From contig NZ_CP109479.1 in the NCBI RefSeq assembly GCF_036227485.1, positions 6,138,001 through 6,202,000 of the forward strand: a stretch of DNA of 64,000 nt, given 5' to 3'. Numbering within the stretch: position 1 is the first letter of the stretch; each line of letters begins with the position of its first letter. Source of the DNA: Streptomyces sp. NBC_01451. Its GTDB lineage: Bacteria; Actinomycetota; Actinomycetes; Streptomycetales; Streptomycetaceae. This document shows, one piece after another, positions 24,927 through 32,906 of this stretch. The position numbers were made by a program, and so were the translations under genes. The notes under the pieces are model-generated. The model made no database searches. It was given only the letters and a program-made list of their open reading frames with translations, and was not told the DNA's origin.

Positions 24927-26063
24927 GTGACCGCAGACGCGACGGCAGACATGACGGCAGACGAGATCCGGGGGACGACACAGGGCACCGCCCCCGTCCC
25001 TCTCTCCGTCCTCGACCTGGTCACCGTAGGCTCCGGCCACACCGCCACCGACGCCCTGCGGACCAGCGTCGCCCTCTCCCGCCTCACCGAATCCCGCGGC
25101 TTCCACCGCTACTGGGTCGCCGAACACCACTCCATGCCCGGCGTCGCCTCGTCCTCGCCCGCCGTGATCCTCGCCCACCTCGCCGCCCACACCCACCGCA
25201 TCCGCCTGGGCTCCGGCGGGGTCATGCTCCCCAACCACGCGCCTCTGGTCATCGCGGAGCAGTTCGGCACCCTCGAAGCCATGGCGCCGGGCCGTATCGA
25301 CCTGGGCCTCGGCCGGGCCCCGGGCACGGACGGCGCCACCGCGGCGGCCCTCCGCCGCACGGAGCGCCTCAACGAAGGCGCCGACGACTTCCCCCAGCAG
25401 CTGGCGGAGCTGACCCGCTTCCTTGACGACGACTTCCCCGACGGCCACCCCTACCGCCGTATCCACGCCATCCCCGGCCCGATCCAGTCGACGTCCCCGG
25501 GCGGAGTCCAGTCCGCCCACCGCCCGCCCGTCTGGCTGCTCGGCTCCTCCGGTTTCAGCGCCCGCCTGGCAGGCGTCCTGGGCCTCCCCTTCGCCTTCGC
25601 GCACCACTTCTCCGCGCAGAACACCGTCCCGGCCCTGGACCTCTACCGCGAGTCGTTCCAGCCCTCCGAGGTCCTCGACGCCCCCTACGCCCTGATCGGG
25701 GTCTCCGCTCTCGCCACCGACGACGAGAACGAGGCCCGCCGCCAGGTCCTGGCGATGGGCCTCAACATGGCCCGCCTGCGCTCCGGCCGCCCCGGCCTGT
25801 TCCCGGCACCGGAGGAGGCGGAGGCCTACGAATTCAGCCCGATGGAACGGGAGTTCGTCAGCTCCTGGATGACGAACATCATCCACGGCACGGCGGACGA
25901 GGTCCGCACCGGCTTGGACGACCTGCAAAAGCGCACCGGAGCCGACGAGTTGATGCTCGTCTCCCACGCCCACCGGGGAGACCTGCGTCTGCGCTCGTAC
26001 GAACTCATCGCGGACGCCTACGGATTGCCCACGAACCAGAACACGAACCCGACAACGGCCTGA
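24927..26063 (+). CDS. Luciferase-like (LLM class) flavin-dependent oxidoreductase
   Basis: 378 residues from GTG 24927 with GGAGG upstream. Bacterial-luciferase-like TIM barrel with VLDLVTVGSGHTATDALRTSVALSRLTESRGFHRYWVAEHHS near the start and GSGGVMLPNHAPLVIAEQFGTLEAMAPGRIDLGLGRAPG, the MsnO8-type subgroup. It probably uses reduced FMN or F420. The leader contains a small repeat (MTADATADMTADEIRG). It is 115 bases downstream of the EutA-like gene in the same direction, so it may be co-transcribed. The substrate is unknown. Confidence 0.86.
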   Translation: MTADATADMTADEIRGTTQGTAPVPLSVLDLVTVGSGHTATDALRTSVALSRLTESRGFHRYWVAEHHSMPGVASSSPAVILAHLAAHTHRIRLGSGGVMLPNHAPLVIAEQFGTLEAMAPGRIDLGLGRAPGTDGATAAALRRTERLNEGADDFPQQLAELTRFLDDDFPDGHPYRRIHAIPGPIQSTSPGGVQSAHRPPVWLLGSSGFSARLAGVLGLPFAFAHHFSAQNTVPALDLYRESFQPSEVLDAPYALIGVSALATDDENEARRQVLAMGLNMARLRSGRPGLFPAPEEAEAYEFSPMEREFVSSWMTNIIHGTADEVRTGLDDLQKRTGADELMLVSHAHRGDLRLRSYELIADAYGLPTNQNTNPTTA

Positions 26064-26153
26064 CGAAGCAACAGGAGACAGCGACGGGCCACGTGCTCGG
26101 GCTACGAGCGGCAGGCGGCAGGTGACGGGCGACAGCGCATGGGCGGCAGCGGA

Positions 26154-28133
26154 TCACCCCTGCCGACAGGCACTGCCTCCCATCAGCAAGGAGATCCGAT
26201 CCGCCCCCACCGGCCGCGAATAGAGCCAGCCCTGCCCCGTATCGCACCCGATACGGCGCAGGCGCTCGGCCTGGGCCGCCGTCTCCACGCATTCGGCGGT
26301 GACCGTCAGCCCCAGCCGGTGCGCGAGTTGGATCATCGCCTCGACGACGATCTCGTCGGCCGGGTTCGGCGCGACGCCCTCGCCCTCGTACTGGAACCCC
26401 CGCACGAAGGAACCGTCCAGTTTCAGTACTGACACCGGCAGCCGGCTGAGGTAGGCGAGGTTCGAGTACCCCGTGCCGAAGTCGTCGATCGCGATGCCCA
26501 CGCCCATGTCGCTGAGTGCCTGGAGTGCCTGGAGGGGTCGGCCCGCGGAACCCATGACCGCCGACTCCGTCAGCTCCAGCTGCAACAGCTCCGGCGACAG
26601 GCCGGTCTCCGCGAGGATTTCCGCCACGTCCGCCACCAGGTCCGAGTCCCAGACCTGACGTACGGCGACGTTCACGCTCACGAAGATCGGTGGCTCGTCC
26701 GGGCGTTCGAGCTGCCAGCGGCGGGCCTGGCGGCAGGCCGTGGCGAGGACCCAGCGCCCCAGTTGCACGATCGAACCGTCCTCCTCGGCCAGCCCGATGA
26801 ACCGGTTCGGCGTCAACGTGCCGAACTGCGGGTGGTGCCAGCGCACCAACGCCTCCACGCCGTGCACCCGGCCGTCCGCCATACCCACCAACGGCTGGTA
26901 CTCCAGGGCGAATTCGCCCCGCTCGATGGCCGGTCGGAGGGTGGAGGACAGGGCCTGGCGGGTCATCCGGTGGGCGTTGCGCTCGGGGTCGAAGAGCGTC
27001 CACCGTGACTTGCCGTCGGCCTTCGCCCAGTACAGCGTCGTGTCCGCGGCCTGCATCAGACCCGTGGGAGTCGTGCCCGCCGCGTGCCGTTCGACCACGC
27101 CGATGGAGGCGGAGACGGACATCCGCTGCCCGGCCAGGTCGAAGGGCAGCTGGAGGGCTTTCAGCACCGACTCGGCCAGGTCGGCCAGTTGGTCGGTGCC
27201 GGTGGAGTCCTCGATCAGCAGCGCGAACTCGTCGCCGCCCAGCCTTGCCACCAGCGGGGCGACGGCGCCCGGGTTCCGCCGGGTCAGGCCCGCCTCCTCC
27301 GCGCACCGCGTGAGGCGTTCGGCCACGGCGGCGAGCAGCCGGTCACCGACGCGGTGGCCGAGGGTGTCGTTGATGGCCTTGAACCCGTCGAGGTCCAGGT
27401 AGCACAGGCCGATCCGGCCCGTCCCGCTCTGCTCGTACGACTCCGCCTCCAGCGCCGCCGAGAGCCGCTCGAAGAACAGCGTGCGGTTGGGCAGCCGGGT
27501 CACCGGATCGTGCATCTGCAAGTGCCGCAGCCGCGCCTGGAGTTCACGCCGCGCGCTGATGTCGGCAACGGACAGGAGAACGCCCCGGCCGCCGTACCTC
27601 TGGACTCCCTTCGAACCCCGAGATCCCTCCGAACCCGCCGCTGCCGCCTCCGCCGCGGTCTCCGCAGGCAGCGGTGTGACCGTGACCTGGGCCCAGAGGG
27701 AGTGCCCGTCCGGGTGCTTGAGGCGGCGTGTGCAGCGGAGCCGTGCCTGCCGGCCACGCAGTACCTCGCGGTACGCGTGCCACGCACGGGTGTCGGACGC
27801 GAGATCCACCAGATCGGCGGCCACCTTCCCGGCCAGCACCTCCGGGTCGATGCCCAGCAGCGCGCCCAGGGACTCGTTCGCCGTGACGACCAGCCCTTCG
27901 TGGTCCACCACGGCCATCGCCAGCGGCGCCGCCGCGAACGCGCCGCGCAGCAGGGCCGTACCGGCGGCCATATGGGAGGACGACATGGGCGACCTGGACG
28001 ACATGGGCGGCGTGGATGAAATGGTCGACGTGGAAGACGTGGATGACGTAGTAGACGTGCCGGAGTTACTCTCTGTGACGGCCGGCAGGATGAGATCTAC
28101 CGAGGGCGCCGGCCCTTCGGACGTTCCGCTCAC
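26154..28133 (-). CDS. cdgA: PAS-GGDEF-EAL cyclic-di-GMP enzyme, probable CdgA
   Basis: 659 residues from GTG 28133 with GGGAG upstream. The Ser/Thr-rich low-complexity leader (20-55) makes a later ATG start (M44, M50 or M55) possible. A PAS domain (about 62-200) is followed by a GGDEF domain with intact GGDEF at 299-303 and an EAL domain with EAL at 427-429 and DDFGTGYSN. Both catalytic signatures are complete, so synthesis and breakdown of c-di-GMP are possible. S. coelicolor CdgA has this architecture, lies in the same region and influences development under BldD. No membrane helices, so cytosolic. Confidence 0.8.
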   Translation of the reverse strand: MSGTSEGPAPSVDLILPAVTESNSGTSTTSSTSSTSTISSTPPMSSRSPMSSSHMAAGTALLRGAFAAAPLAMAVVDHEGLVVTANESLGALLGIDPEVLAGKVAADLVDLASDTRAWHAYREVLRGRQARLRCTRRLKHPDGHSLWAQVTVTPLPAETAAEAAAAGSEGSRGSKGVQRYGGRGVLLSVADISARRELQARLRHLQMHDPVTRLPNRTLFFERLSAALEAESYEQSGTGRIGLCYLDLDGFKAINDTLGHRVGDRLLAAVAERLTRCAEEAGLTRRNPGAVAPLVARLGGDEFALLIEDSTGTDQLADLAESVLKALQLPFDLAGQRMSVSASIGVVERHAAGTTPTGLMQAADTTLYWAKADGKSRWTLFDPERNAHRMTRQALSSTLRPAIERGEFALEYQPLVGMADGRVHGVEALVRWHHPQFGTLTPNRFIGLAEEDGSIVQLGRWVLATACRQARRWQLERPDEPPIFVSVNVAVRQVWDSDLVADVAEILAETGLSPELLQLELTESAVMGSAGRPLQALQALSDMGVGIAIDDFGTGYSNLAYLSRLPVSVLKLDGSFVRGFQYEGEGVAPNPADEIVVEAMIQLAHRLGLTVTAECVETAAQAERLRRIGCDTGQGWLYSRPVGADRISLLMGGSACRQG

Positions 28134-28581
28134 CGCTCGCTCCCGCAGTGCACTCGGTCTTGATGTGGATCCCGTCGGGCGGCCGGCCGGGCGGCAAACC
28201 GCCGCCCTGGCCTTGTCCGTGCAGGAAAGTGTCAGGGAAGTGCCAGGAAAGTGTGCCGATCATAGAGGCTGGTCCCAGGCCCTTCCAGCCACTGTCCAGT
28301 GTCCATGAACGACCGGCGGTTTTGACAGATCGTTTCTGCCCGCGCCTGGACGGGTTCCTTCGCCCTCGATCGGTTGTGACGTTCCGTGAGTGTTTCGGGG
28401 TGTCGCTCCACGAAGGGTGAGCCCTCGCATGCTTGGTCGTTTACCGGGCTGCCCTCGATCGTTGCTGGTCATCCGCCTGATCGCCCCTCAGTCACCCTTC
28501 TGGTGCAGACAAACAGGGCATACAAACACAAGATCACACAGGCTGGGTTGCGGTGTCCCCCAACCGCATCCGGAGGTCTGC
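28134..28581. promoter_or_regulatory. Divergent promoter region between cdgA and the M6 protease
   Basis: About 450 bp without a supported gene. A small inverted repeat CACTGTCCAGTG occurs at 28290-28301. Otherwise only the GGAGG ribosome site of the protease gene at its right end was recognised. Confidence 0.4.
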
Positions 28582-29949
28582 GTGCCGCGTCAGCTCCCCC
28601 TCAAAGGGCTCACCCGTGACGCCCTGACGGGGTTCATGGGGCTCGCGCGCGCCGGAGCGCGCCCCCGCCTGCGGAGCACGGCCGCCGTTCTCACCACCAT
28701 GACGGCCCTGGCCGCCACCTCCCTCATCGCGGGCCCCTCGGTCGCCGAACCCTTCTCGGCGCAGTCCTGTGCCCTCCAGCGCACCGACGCCCACCACTCG
28801 GAGGGCCTGGACACCTGGAACGCCGTCTATCCGCGCCCGGCCCGCGCCCTCGACGCCGTGATGGTGTTCCTCTCCTTCCCGGACGCGCACCCCCGGACCA
28901 CCCCCGCCGAGCTGGCCGCCGACCACTTCCCCGCCACCAGCGACTTCTTCGCCCGTGCCTCGTACGGCAGGTTCACGCTGCGCCCGCACCCGCTCCGGAA
29001 CTGGATCCGGATGCCGCGCCCGTCCACCGCGTACGCCATACAGCGGGACTGGAGCGCCGCCCACCGGGCCGCCTATCTGCGCGACGCGCTCGCCGCCGCC
29101 GACCGGGACGTCGACTTCTCGCGCTACGACATCGTGTACTTCGTGGCCGACCCGGACGCGCCCGGCGTCGACTCCGACGCGACGAAGGTCGTCAACCTGG
29201 ACGTCCCGCTGCGGGCCGACGGCGCGGACATCCGCCGGGTCGTCACCGTCTTCGAGAAACACCCGCCCGACCGGCTCGTCCTCGCCCACGAGACGGGCCA
29301 CGTCTTCGACCTGCCCGACCTCTATCACCGGCCCGTGGACGGAAAGGGCGACTGGGACACGTACGTCGGCGACTGGGACCTGATGGGCAGCCAGTTCGGT
29401 CTGGCGCCGGACCTGTTCGCCTGGCACAAGTGGAAACTCGGGTGGCTGGAACCACGCCAAGTGGTGTGCGTCCGCAGGGGAACTTCGACCCGGCTGACCC
29501 TGGAATCGCTGGGAACCCATCCGGCTACGACCGCAGACGCACGTGCCGATGCCGATGCCGATGCGGTCGGGGTCGGGGGTACGGGGGCCGGTGCGCCGGT
29601 CTTCGGGCAGGGGGACGGGGTGAAGCTGGCCGTCGTGCGGACCGGGGCCGACCGGGCGCTCGCCTTCGAGGCGCGCGGGACGGCGGGCAACGACAGCGCG
29701 ACCTGCACGCAGGGTGTGCTCGTCTACCGGGTGCACGGCGGGGCCGAGTCGGGCGGCGGCCCGGTGGAGGTGGTCGACGCCCACCCGCGTACCGAGGCCT
29801 GCTGGGAGGACTCCGTCTATCCGCCCCTCGCGGACGCGCCCGTCGCCCTCGGCGAGAGCTTCACGGTGCCCGGTGAGAACGTCCGCGTCGAGGTGGAGGG
29901 CCGTACCCCCTCGGGGGCATGGACGGTGCAGATCACGGGTGCCCGCTGA
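28582..29949 (+). CDS. Secreted M6-type zinc metalloprotease
   Basis: 455 residues from GTG 28582, six bases after GGAGG. A signal peptide (about 28-55, ending GPSVA/EP) is followed by an M6-like catalytic domain with HETGH at 236-240 and a following acidic segment, VFDLPDLY, that should complete the zinc site. A met-turn-like GDWDLMGSQFG comes next. The C-terminal part is beta-rich, with three or more cysteines. It should be an extracellular protease similar to immune inhibitor A relatives. Divergent from cdgA. A strong terminator follows. Confidence 0.83.
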   Translation: MPRQLPLKGLTRDALTGFMGLARAGARPRLRSTAAVLTTMTALAATSLIAGPSVAEPFSAQSCALQRTDAHHSEGLDTWNAVYPRPARALDAVMVFLSFPDAHPRTTPAELAADHFPATSDFFARASYGRFTLRPHPLRNWIRMPRPSTAYAIQRDWSAAHRAAYLRDALAAADRDVDFSRYDIVYFVADPDAPGVDSDATKVVNLDVPLRADGADIRRVVTVFEKHPPDRLVLAHETGHVFDLPDLYHRPVDGKGDWDTYVGDWDLMGSQFGLAPDLFAWHKWKLGWLEPRQVVCVRRGTSTRLTLESLGTHPATTADARADADADAVGVGGTGAGAPVFGQGDGVKLAVVRTGADRALAFEARGTAGNDSATCTQGVLVYRVHGGAESGGGPVEVVDAHPRTEACWEDSVYPPLADAPVALGESFTVPGENVRVEVEGRTPSGAWTVQITGAR

Positions 29950-29979
29950 GCGGATCGGTGAGGGGGTCCGGAAACGACG

Positions 29980-30011
29980 TTGGCGAGGCTGTTGGTGAAC
30001 AGCCTCGCCAA
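29980..30011. terminator. Terminator between the M6 protease and tRNA-Lys
   Basis: Fourteen-base perfect stem (TTGGCGAGGCTGTT) with a four-base loop, 30 bases after the protease stop and 10 bases before the 3' end of tRNA-Lys copy 3. Confidence 0.85.
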
Positions 30012-30020
30012 TCGACAACG

Positions 30021-30094
30021 TGCGCCGCCAGGGACTCGAACCCCGGACCCGCTGATTAAGAGTCAGCTGCTCTAACCAACTGAGCTAGCGGCGC
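30021..30094 (-). tRNA. tRNA-Lys (CTT), copy 3
   Basis: 74 bases, identical to the copies at 12459 and 18560. Its 5' ten bases overlap the 3' end of the upstream coding sequence and supply that gene's TAG stop. Confidence 0.96.
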
Positions 30095-30732
30095 CTGCTG
30101 ACGTCGTAGACCTTAGCACCCTGATCGGCGGGAGGAAAAATCGATATCCGCACCTCGCCGGAGACCGCGGAACGGGCCGCTCGCACGGCCGCCCAGAGCA
30201 GGATTTCGGGGCCCGGAAGCCAGGGGTGGCCGGTGTCGGGGGCGACGACCCAGCGGGACTCGGGCCGGAGGACACCTGCCGTCTCCCCGTGCTCGGTGTC
30301 GTCGTTCTCCAGTGCGGGGACGGTCACGGCGTCGCCGCGGCCGTGGCAGAGGAGCGGCGGAATCGCGTACCGGCGCCGGGTGCCACCGTCACCGTCCTCG
30401 CGTCCCTCGCCGGCTGAGCCCCACTCCTCCCACCTCAGCAGTGACGGCAGCCGCTGGGCCGTACCCAGCGCCGCGAACAGGAGGATCCGGCCCCGGTAGG
30501 CCGCCACCGGGCCGGAGCCGGGTCCGTCGTCCCAGAGGCGGTCGAGCATTCTGCGGCCGAAGACGGCGGGCACGTTGACGACGTCGAACGCGGTGCCGCA
30601 GGGCAGGACCAGCGGTGCGGTGGGCCGCTCGGCCCAGAGCGAGAGCGTGCTGCGCGGATACGTTCCTGCGGAGGCGAGCCAGACGGCGCCCTCCGAGGTG
30701 ACTCCCGAGACGTCAGAGTGTGTGCTGCTCAT
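30085..30732 (-). CDS. Small primase/polymerase-like (prim-pol) protein
   Basis: 215 residues. It resembles the small Streptomyces proteins annotated as bifunctional DNA primase/polymerase: VWLASAGTYPRSTLSLWAERPTAPLVLPCGTAFDVVNVP, then GRILLFAALGTAQRLPSLL and WVVAPDTGHPWLPGPEILLWA. The length covers only a reduced N-terminal prim-pol core, and no helicase follows. I see no DxD-type metal site, so activity is doubtful. The gene ends inside tRNA-Lys copy 3 and must be transcribed into it, so the tRNA may be processed from this mRNA. Confidence 0.7.
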   Translation of the reverse strand: MSSTHSDVSGVTSEGAVWLASAGTYPRSTLSLWAERPTAPLVLPCGTAFDVVNVPAVFGRRMLDRLWDDGPGSGPVAAYRGRILLFAALGTAQRLPSLLRWEEWGSAGEGREDGDGGTRRRYAIPPLLCHGRGDAVTVPALENDDTEHGETAGVLRPESRWVVAPDTGHPWLPGPEILLWAAVRAARSAVSGEVRISIFPPADQGAKVYDVSRRR

Positions 30733-30849
30733 GGCACAAAGATCTACCGGCAGTGACCGCGTGATCTCCGAGGGTTGCCGGAAATCGGGACGGGAGGGGG
30801 CGAGATGGGGTACCTTGCCCCCTCTGCATATGCCGCACGGACTTTCGAG

Positions 30850-30899
30850 GCCGGATCGGACCGGATCAGGCCGGATCGGACCGATCAGACCGGATCGAC
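30850..30899. repeat. 10-bp tandem repeat, five units
   Basis: Units CCGGATCGGA, CCGGATCAGG, CCGGATCGGA, CCGATCAGA and CCGGATCGAC, some carrying a GATC or TCAG change. The right end overlaps the last codons and stop of the 30885-31295 gene. Confidence 0.7.
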
Positions 30900-31295
30900 G
30901 TGACCCTGACCGTGGCCGCCGATACCGCTCCCGCCGCCTCCGCCGCTGGCGCGCTCCCCGCCGTCGCGCAGCAGCTCACGGCCGTACTCGACCATCTTCC
31001 GCGCGTAGTCCTCGGTCCACTGCGCCTGCTCCGCGATGTCGGCCTCGGTCAGCCGGTCGAAGCGGCGCGGGTCGGCGAGCTGGGCCGCCGCCATCGCCTG
31101 GAACTCGACGGCGCGGTCGGTCGCGGCGCGGAACGCGAGGGTCAGCTCCGTGGCGCGGGTCAGCAGCGCACGGGGGTCGTCGATCGACTCCAGGTCGAAG
31201 AAGTGCTCGGGGTCGTCGGCCACCTGCGTGGGCTCGAAGAGCAGGGGCGCGGGGCGCAGCCGCGGTTCGTTGCGACGCGGCGTTGGCTCCGCCAT
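30885..31295 (-). CDS. Small helical hypothetical protein
   Basis: 136 residues from ATG 31295 with a strong GAGGAGGAG ribosome site. The central part (30-110) is predicted helical and charged (DPRALLTRATELTLAFRAATDRAVEFQ), and a glycine/histidine-rich tail ends GGHGQGHVDPV. There is no known domain, signal peptide or membrane helix. It lies 167 bases downstream of the helicase in the same direction, so it may belong to the nuclease-helicase operon or have its own promoter. The end is built from a 10-bp DNA repeat. Confidence 0.72.
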   Translation of the reverse strand: MAEPTPRRNEPRLRPAPLLFEPTQVADDPEHFFDLESIDDPRALLTRATELTLAFRAATDRAVEFQAMAAAQLADPRRFDRLTEADIAEQAQWTEDYARKMVEYGRELLRDGGERASGGGGGSGIGGHGQGHVDPV

Positions 31296-31462
31296 GTTTT
31301 CTCCTCCTCGTACGGTCCGCACCGTTCGTACGTACCCTCCATGCACCACGGCATGTACGGCACACGGTCGAAAGGCCCCGCCGTCGAGCCGGGCCACCGT
31401 CCATTGTCCCCTGCCCGCGCAAGTGGGCCCCGGGTTCGCCCGATGAGGCACTTGATCTGCCC

Positions 31463-32815
31463 CTACGGACGCCAGGCGACCCGGTGCTCGGCGAGATGCG
31501 ACAGCACCGCGTGGTTGGCCTCCCAGCCGTCCGGGAACTTCACCGTCACCCCCAGCTGGACCGGTTCCGTCGACGGATGGTCGTCCAGGAGTTCCGGCAC
31601 GCCCGCCCGGCACACCACCACGCACGCGTGCCGGTGTCTGGAGGCGAGGACGCAGAGCCGGCCCGTCTCCAGGTGGAAGGCGGTGGCGTCGGGGCGGCCG
31701 GACAGCGGGTGCAGGACCACCGTGACGTCGAACTCCCGCCCCTGGAGCCGGTTCGCCGTGTCCACGGTGACGTCCGCGACCCCCAGTTCGGAGAGCGCCG
31801 CCCGGACCGCCGCCGCCTGGTCCCGGTGCGCGGTGCCGACCGCGATCCGGTCGGCCGTGAGGGGCGTCGGGTCCGGTCCGCGTTCCGACGTGGCCGCGCC
31901 GCCCCGGTCCAGCATCCGGCGTACTACCAGGGCGACCGCGCGTACCGCCTCGGGGTCCGTGCGCGGGGTGTGCCGGGCGGGGAGTTCCAGCAGGCCCCAG
32001 CCCGATTCGGCGGCCTCGTCGAGGACCCGGTCCGGGCCCGAGCCGTCCGACGGGACCGCGAACGCGAGCCGCCGGTCGCCGTGGCCGGTGCCGCTGCGGA
32101 ACGGGGTGTACGGGTAGAAGGCGGCCGAGACGAGCGGCGCGGCCGAGGCCGGGAGCCGCCAGGACACCGGCAGGCGGTGCTGGGGCAGCTCGGGGTTGTG
32201 GGCCAGCAGGGTCGTGACCGCCGAGGCCGACGGGTCGTACGACAGGCCCGCCCACTGTTCCGCGCCGACGATCGAGAAGGGGTCCAGCTGGCCCGGGTCG
32301 CCCACGAACAGGGCCCGTTCGAACAGCCCGGCGACGGCGAGCAGCGCGTCGGAGCGCATCTGGTAGGCCTCGTCCACGATCGCGTGCCGCCACGGCTCGT
32401 CGACCTTGACGTGGGCCCACTTGGCGGCCGTGGAGATGACCACGTCCAGTCCCGCGAGCTCGGCCGCCTTCGCGGACTTCCGTACGTTCGGCAGGTCGTC
32501 CAGCGACTTGTCGTACGGGTCGGAGTCGCTGCTGTGCAGGCGGCCCACCGGCAGTTCGGGGTTCTTCTCGGCGAGACGGACGACGAGGTCGTCGACCTGG
32601 GCGTTCGTCTGCGCGATGACCATCAACGGGCGCCCGGCTTCGGCCAGTTCGAGCGCGGCCCGCACCACCAGCGTGGACTTCCCGGCCCCGGGCGGCGAGT
32701 CGACGACGACTCCGCGATGGGTGCCGTGCAGCGTGTCACGGAGGATCGCGTCGGTGGCCCGCCCGGCGGCGGCACCGGGATCGAAGGCGGCCTGCGGGGT
32801 ACGGGCGGCGCTCAC
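31463..32815 (-). CDS. SF1 (Upf1-like) helicase/ATPase
   Basis: 450 residues from GTG 32815. Walker A SPPGAGKST (40-48), Walker B AIVDEA (145-150), motif III FVGDPGQLDP (170-179), an arginine-rich segment near 214-220, motif V VDTANRLQGREFDVTVV (351-367) and motif VI ETGRLCVLASRHRHA (383-397) identify a superfamily 1B helicase core of minimal length. It should translocate on DNA or RNA. It is the third gene of a same-strand set with a RecB/Cas4-like nuclease and an unknown 542-residue protein, which suggests joint nucleic-acid processing. Confidence 0.87.
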   Translation of the reverse strand: MSAARTPQAAFDPGAAAGRATDAILRDTLHGTHRGVVVDSPPGAGKSTLVVRAALELAEAGRPLMVIAQTNAQVDDLVVRLAEKNPELPVGRLHSSDSDPYDKSLDDLPNVRKSAKAAELAGLDVVISTAAKWAHVKVDEPWRHAIVDEAYQMRSDALLAVAGLFERALFVGDPGQLDPFSIVGAEQWAGLSYDPSASAVTTLLAHNPELPQHRLPVSWRLPASAAPLVSAAFYPYTPFRSGTGHGDRRLAFAVPSDGSGPDRVLDEAAESGWGLLELPARHTPRTDPEAVRAVALVVRRMLDRGGAATSERGPDPTPLTADRIAVGTAHRDQAAAVRAALSELGVADVTVDTANRLQGREFDVTVVLHPLSGRPDATAFHLETGRLCVLASRHRHACVVVCRAGVPELLDDHPSTEPVQLGVTVKFPDGWEANHAVLSHLAEHRVAWRP

Positions 32816-32906
32816 GGGGTGCCTTCCTCGGGGGTGGGGCGGAGGCGAGGGGTGCGACGGGGCCGGCGGGCGCCGACGGCCCGACAGCCCCTCCGTGGAA
32901 CGGCGT

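Noticed and set aside
28134..28581. A small gene in the cdgA-protease gap
   Set aside because: Candidate frames lack ribosome sites and have poor third-position GC bias.
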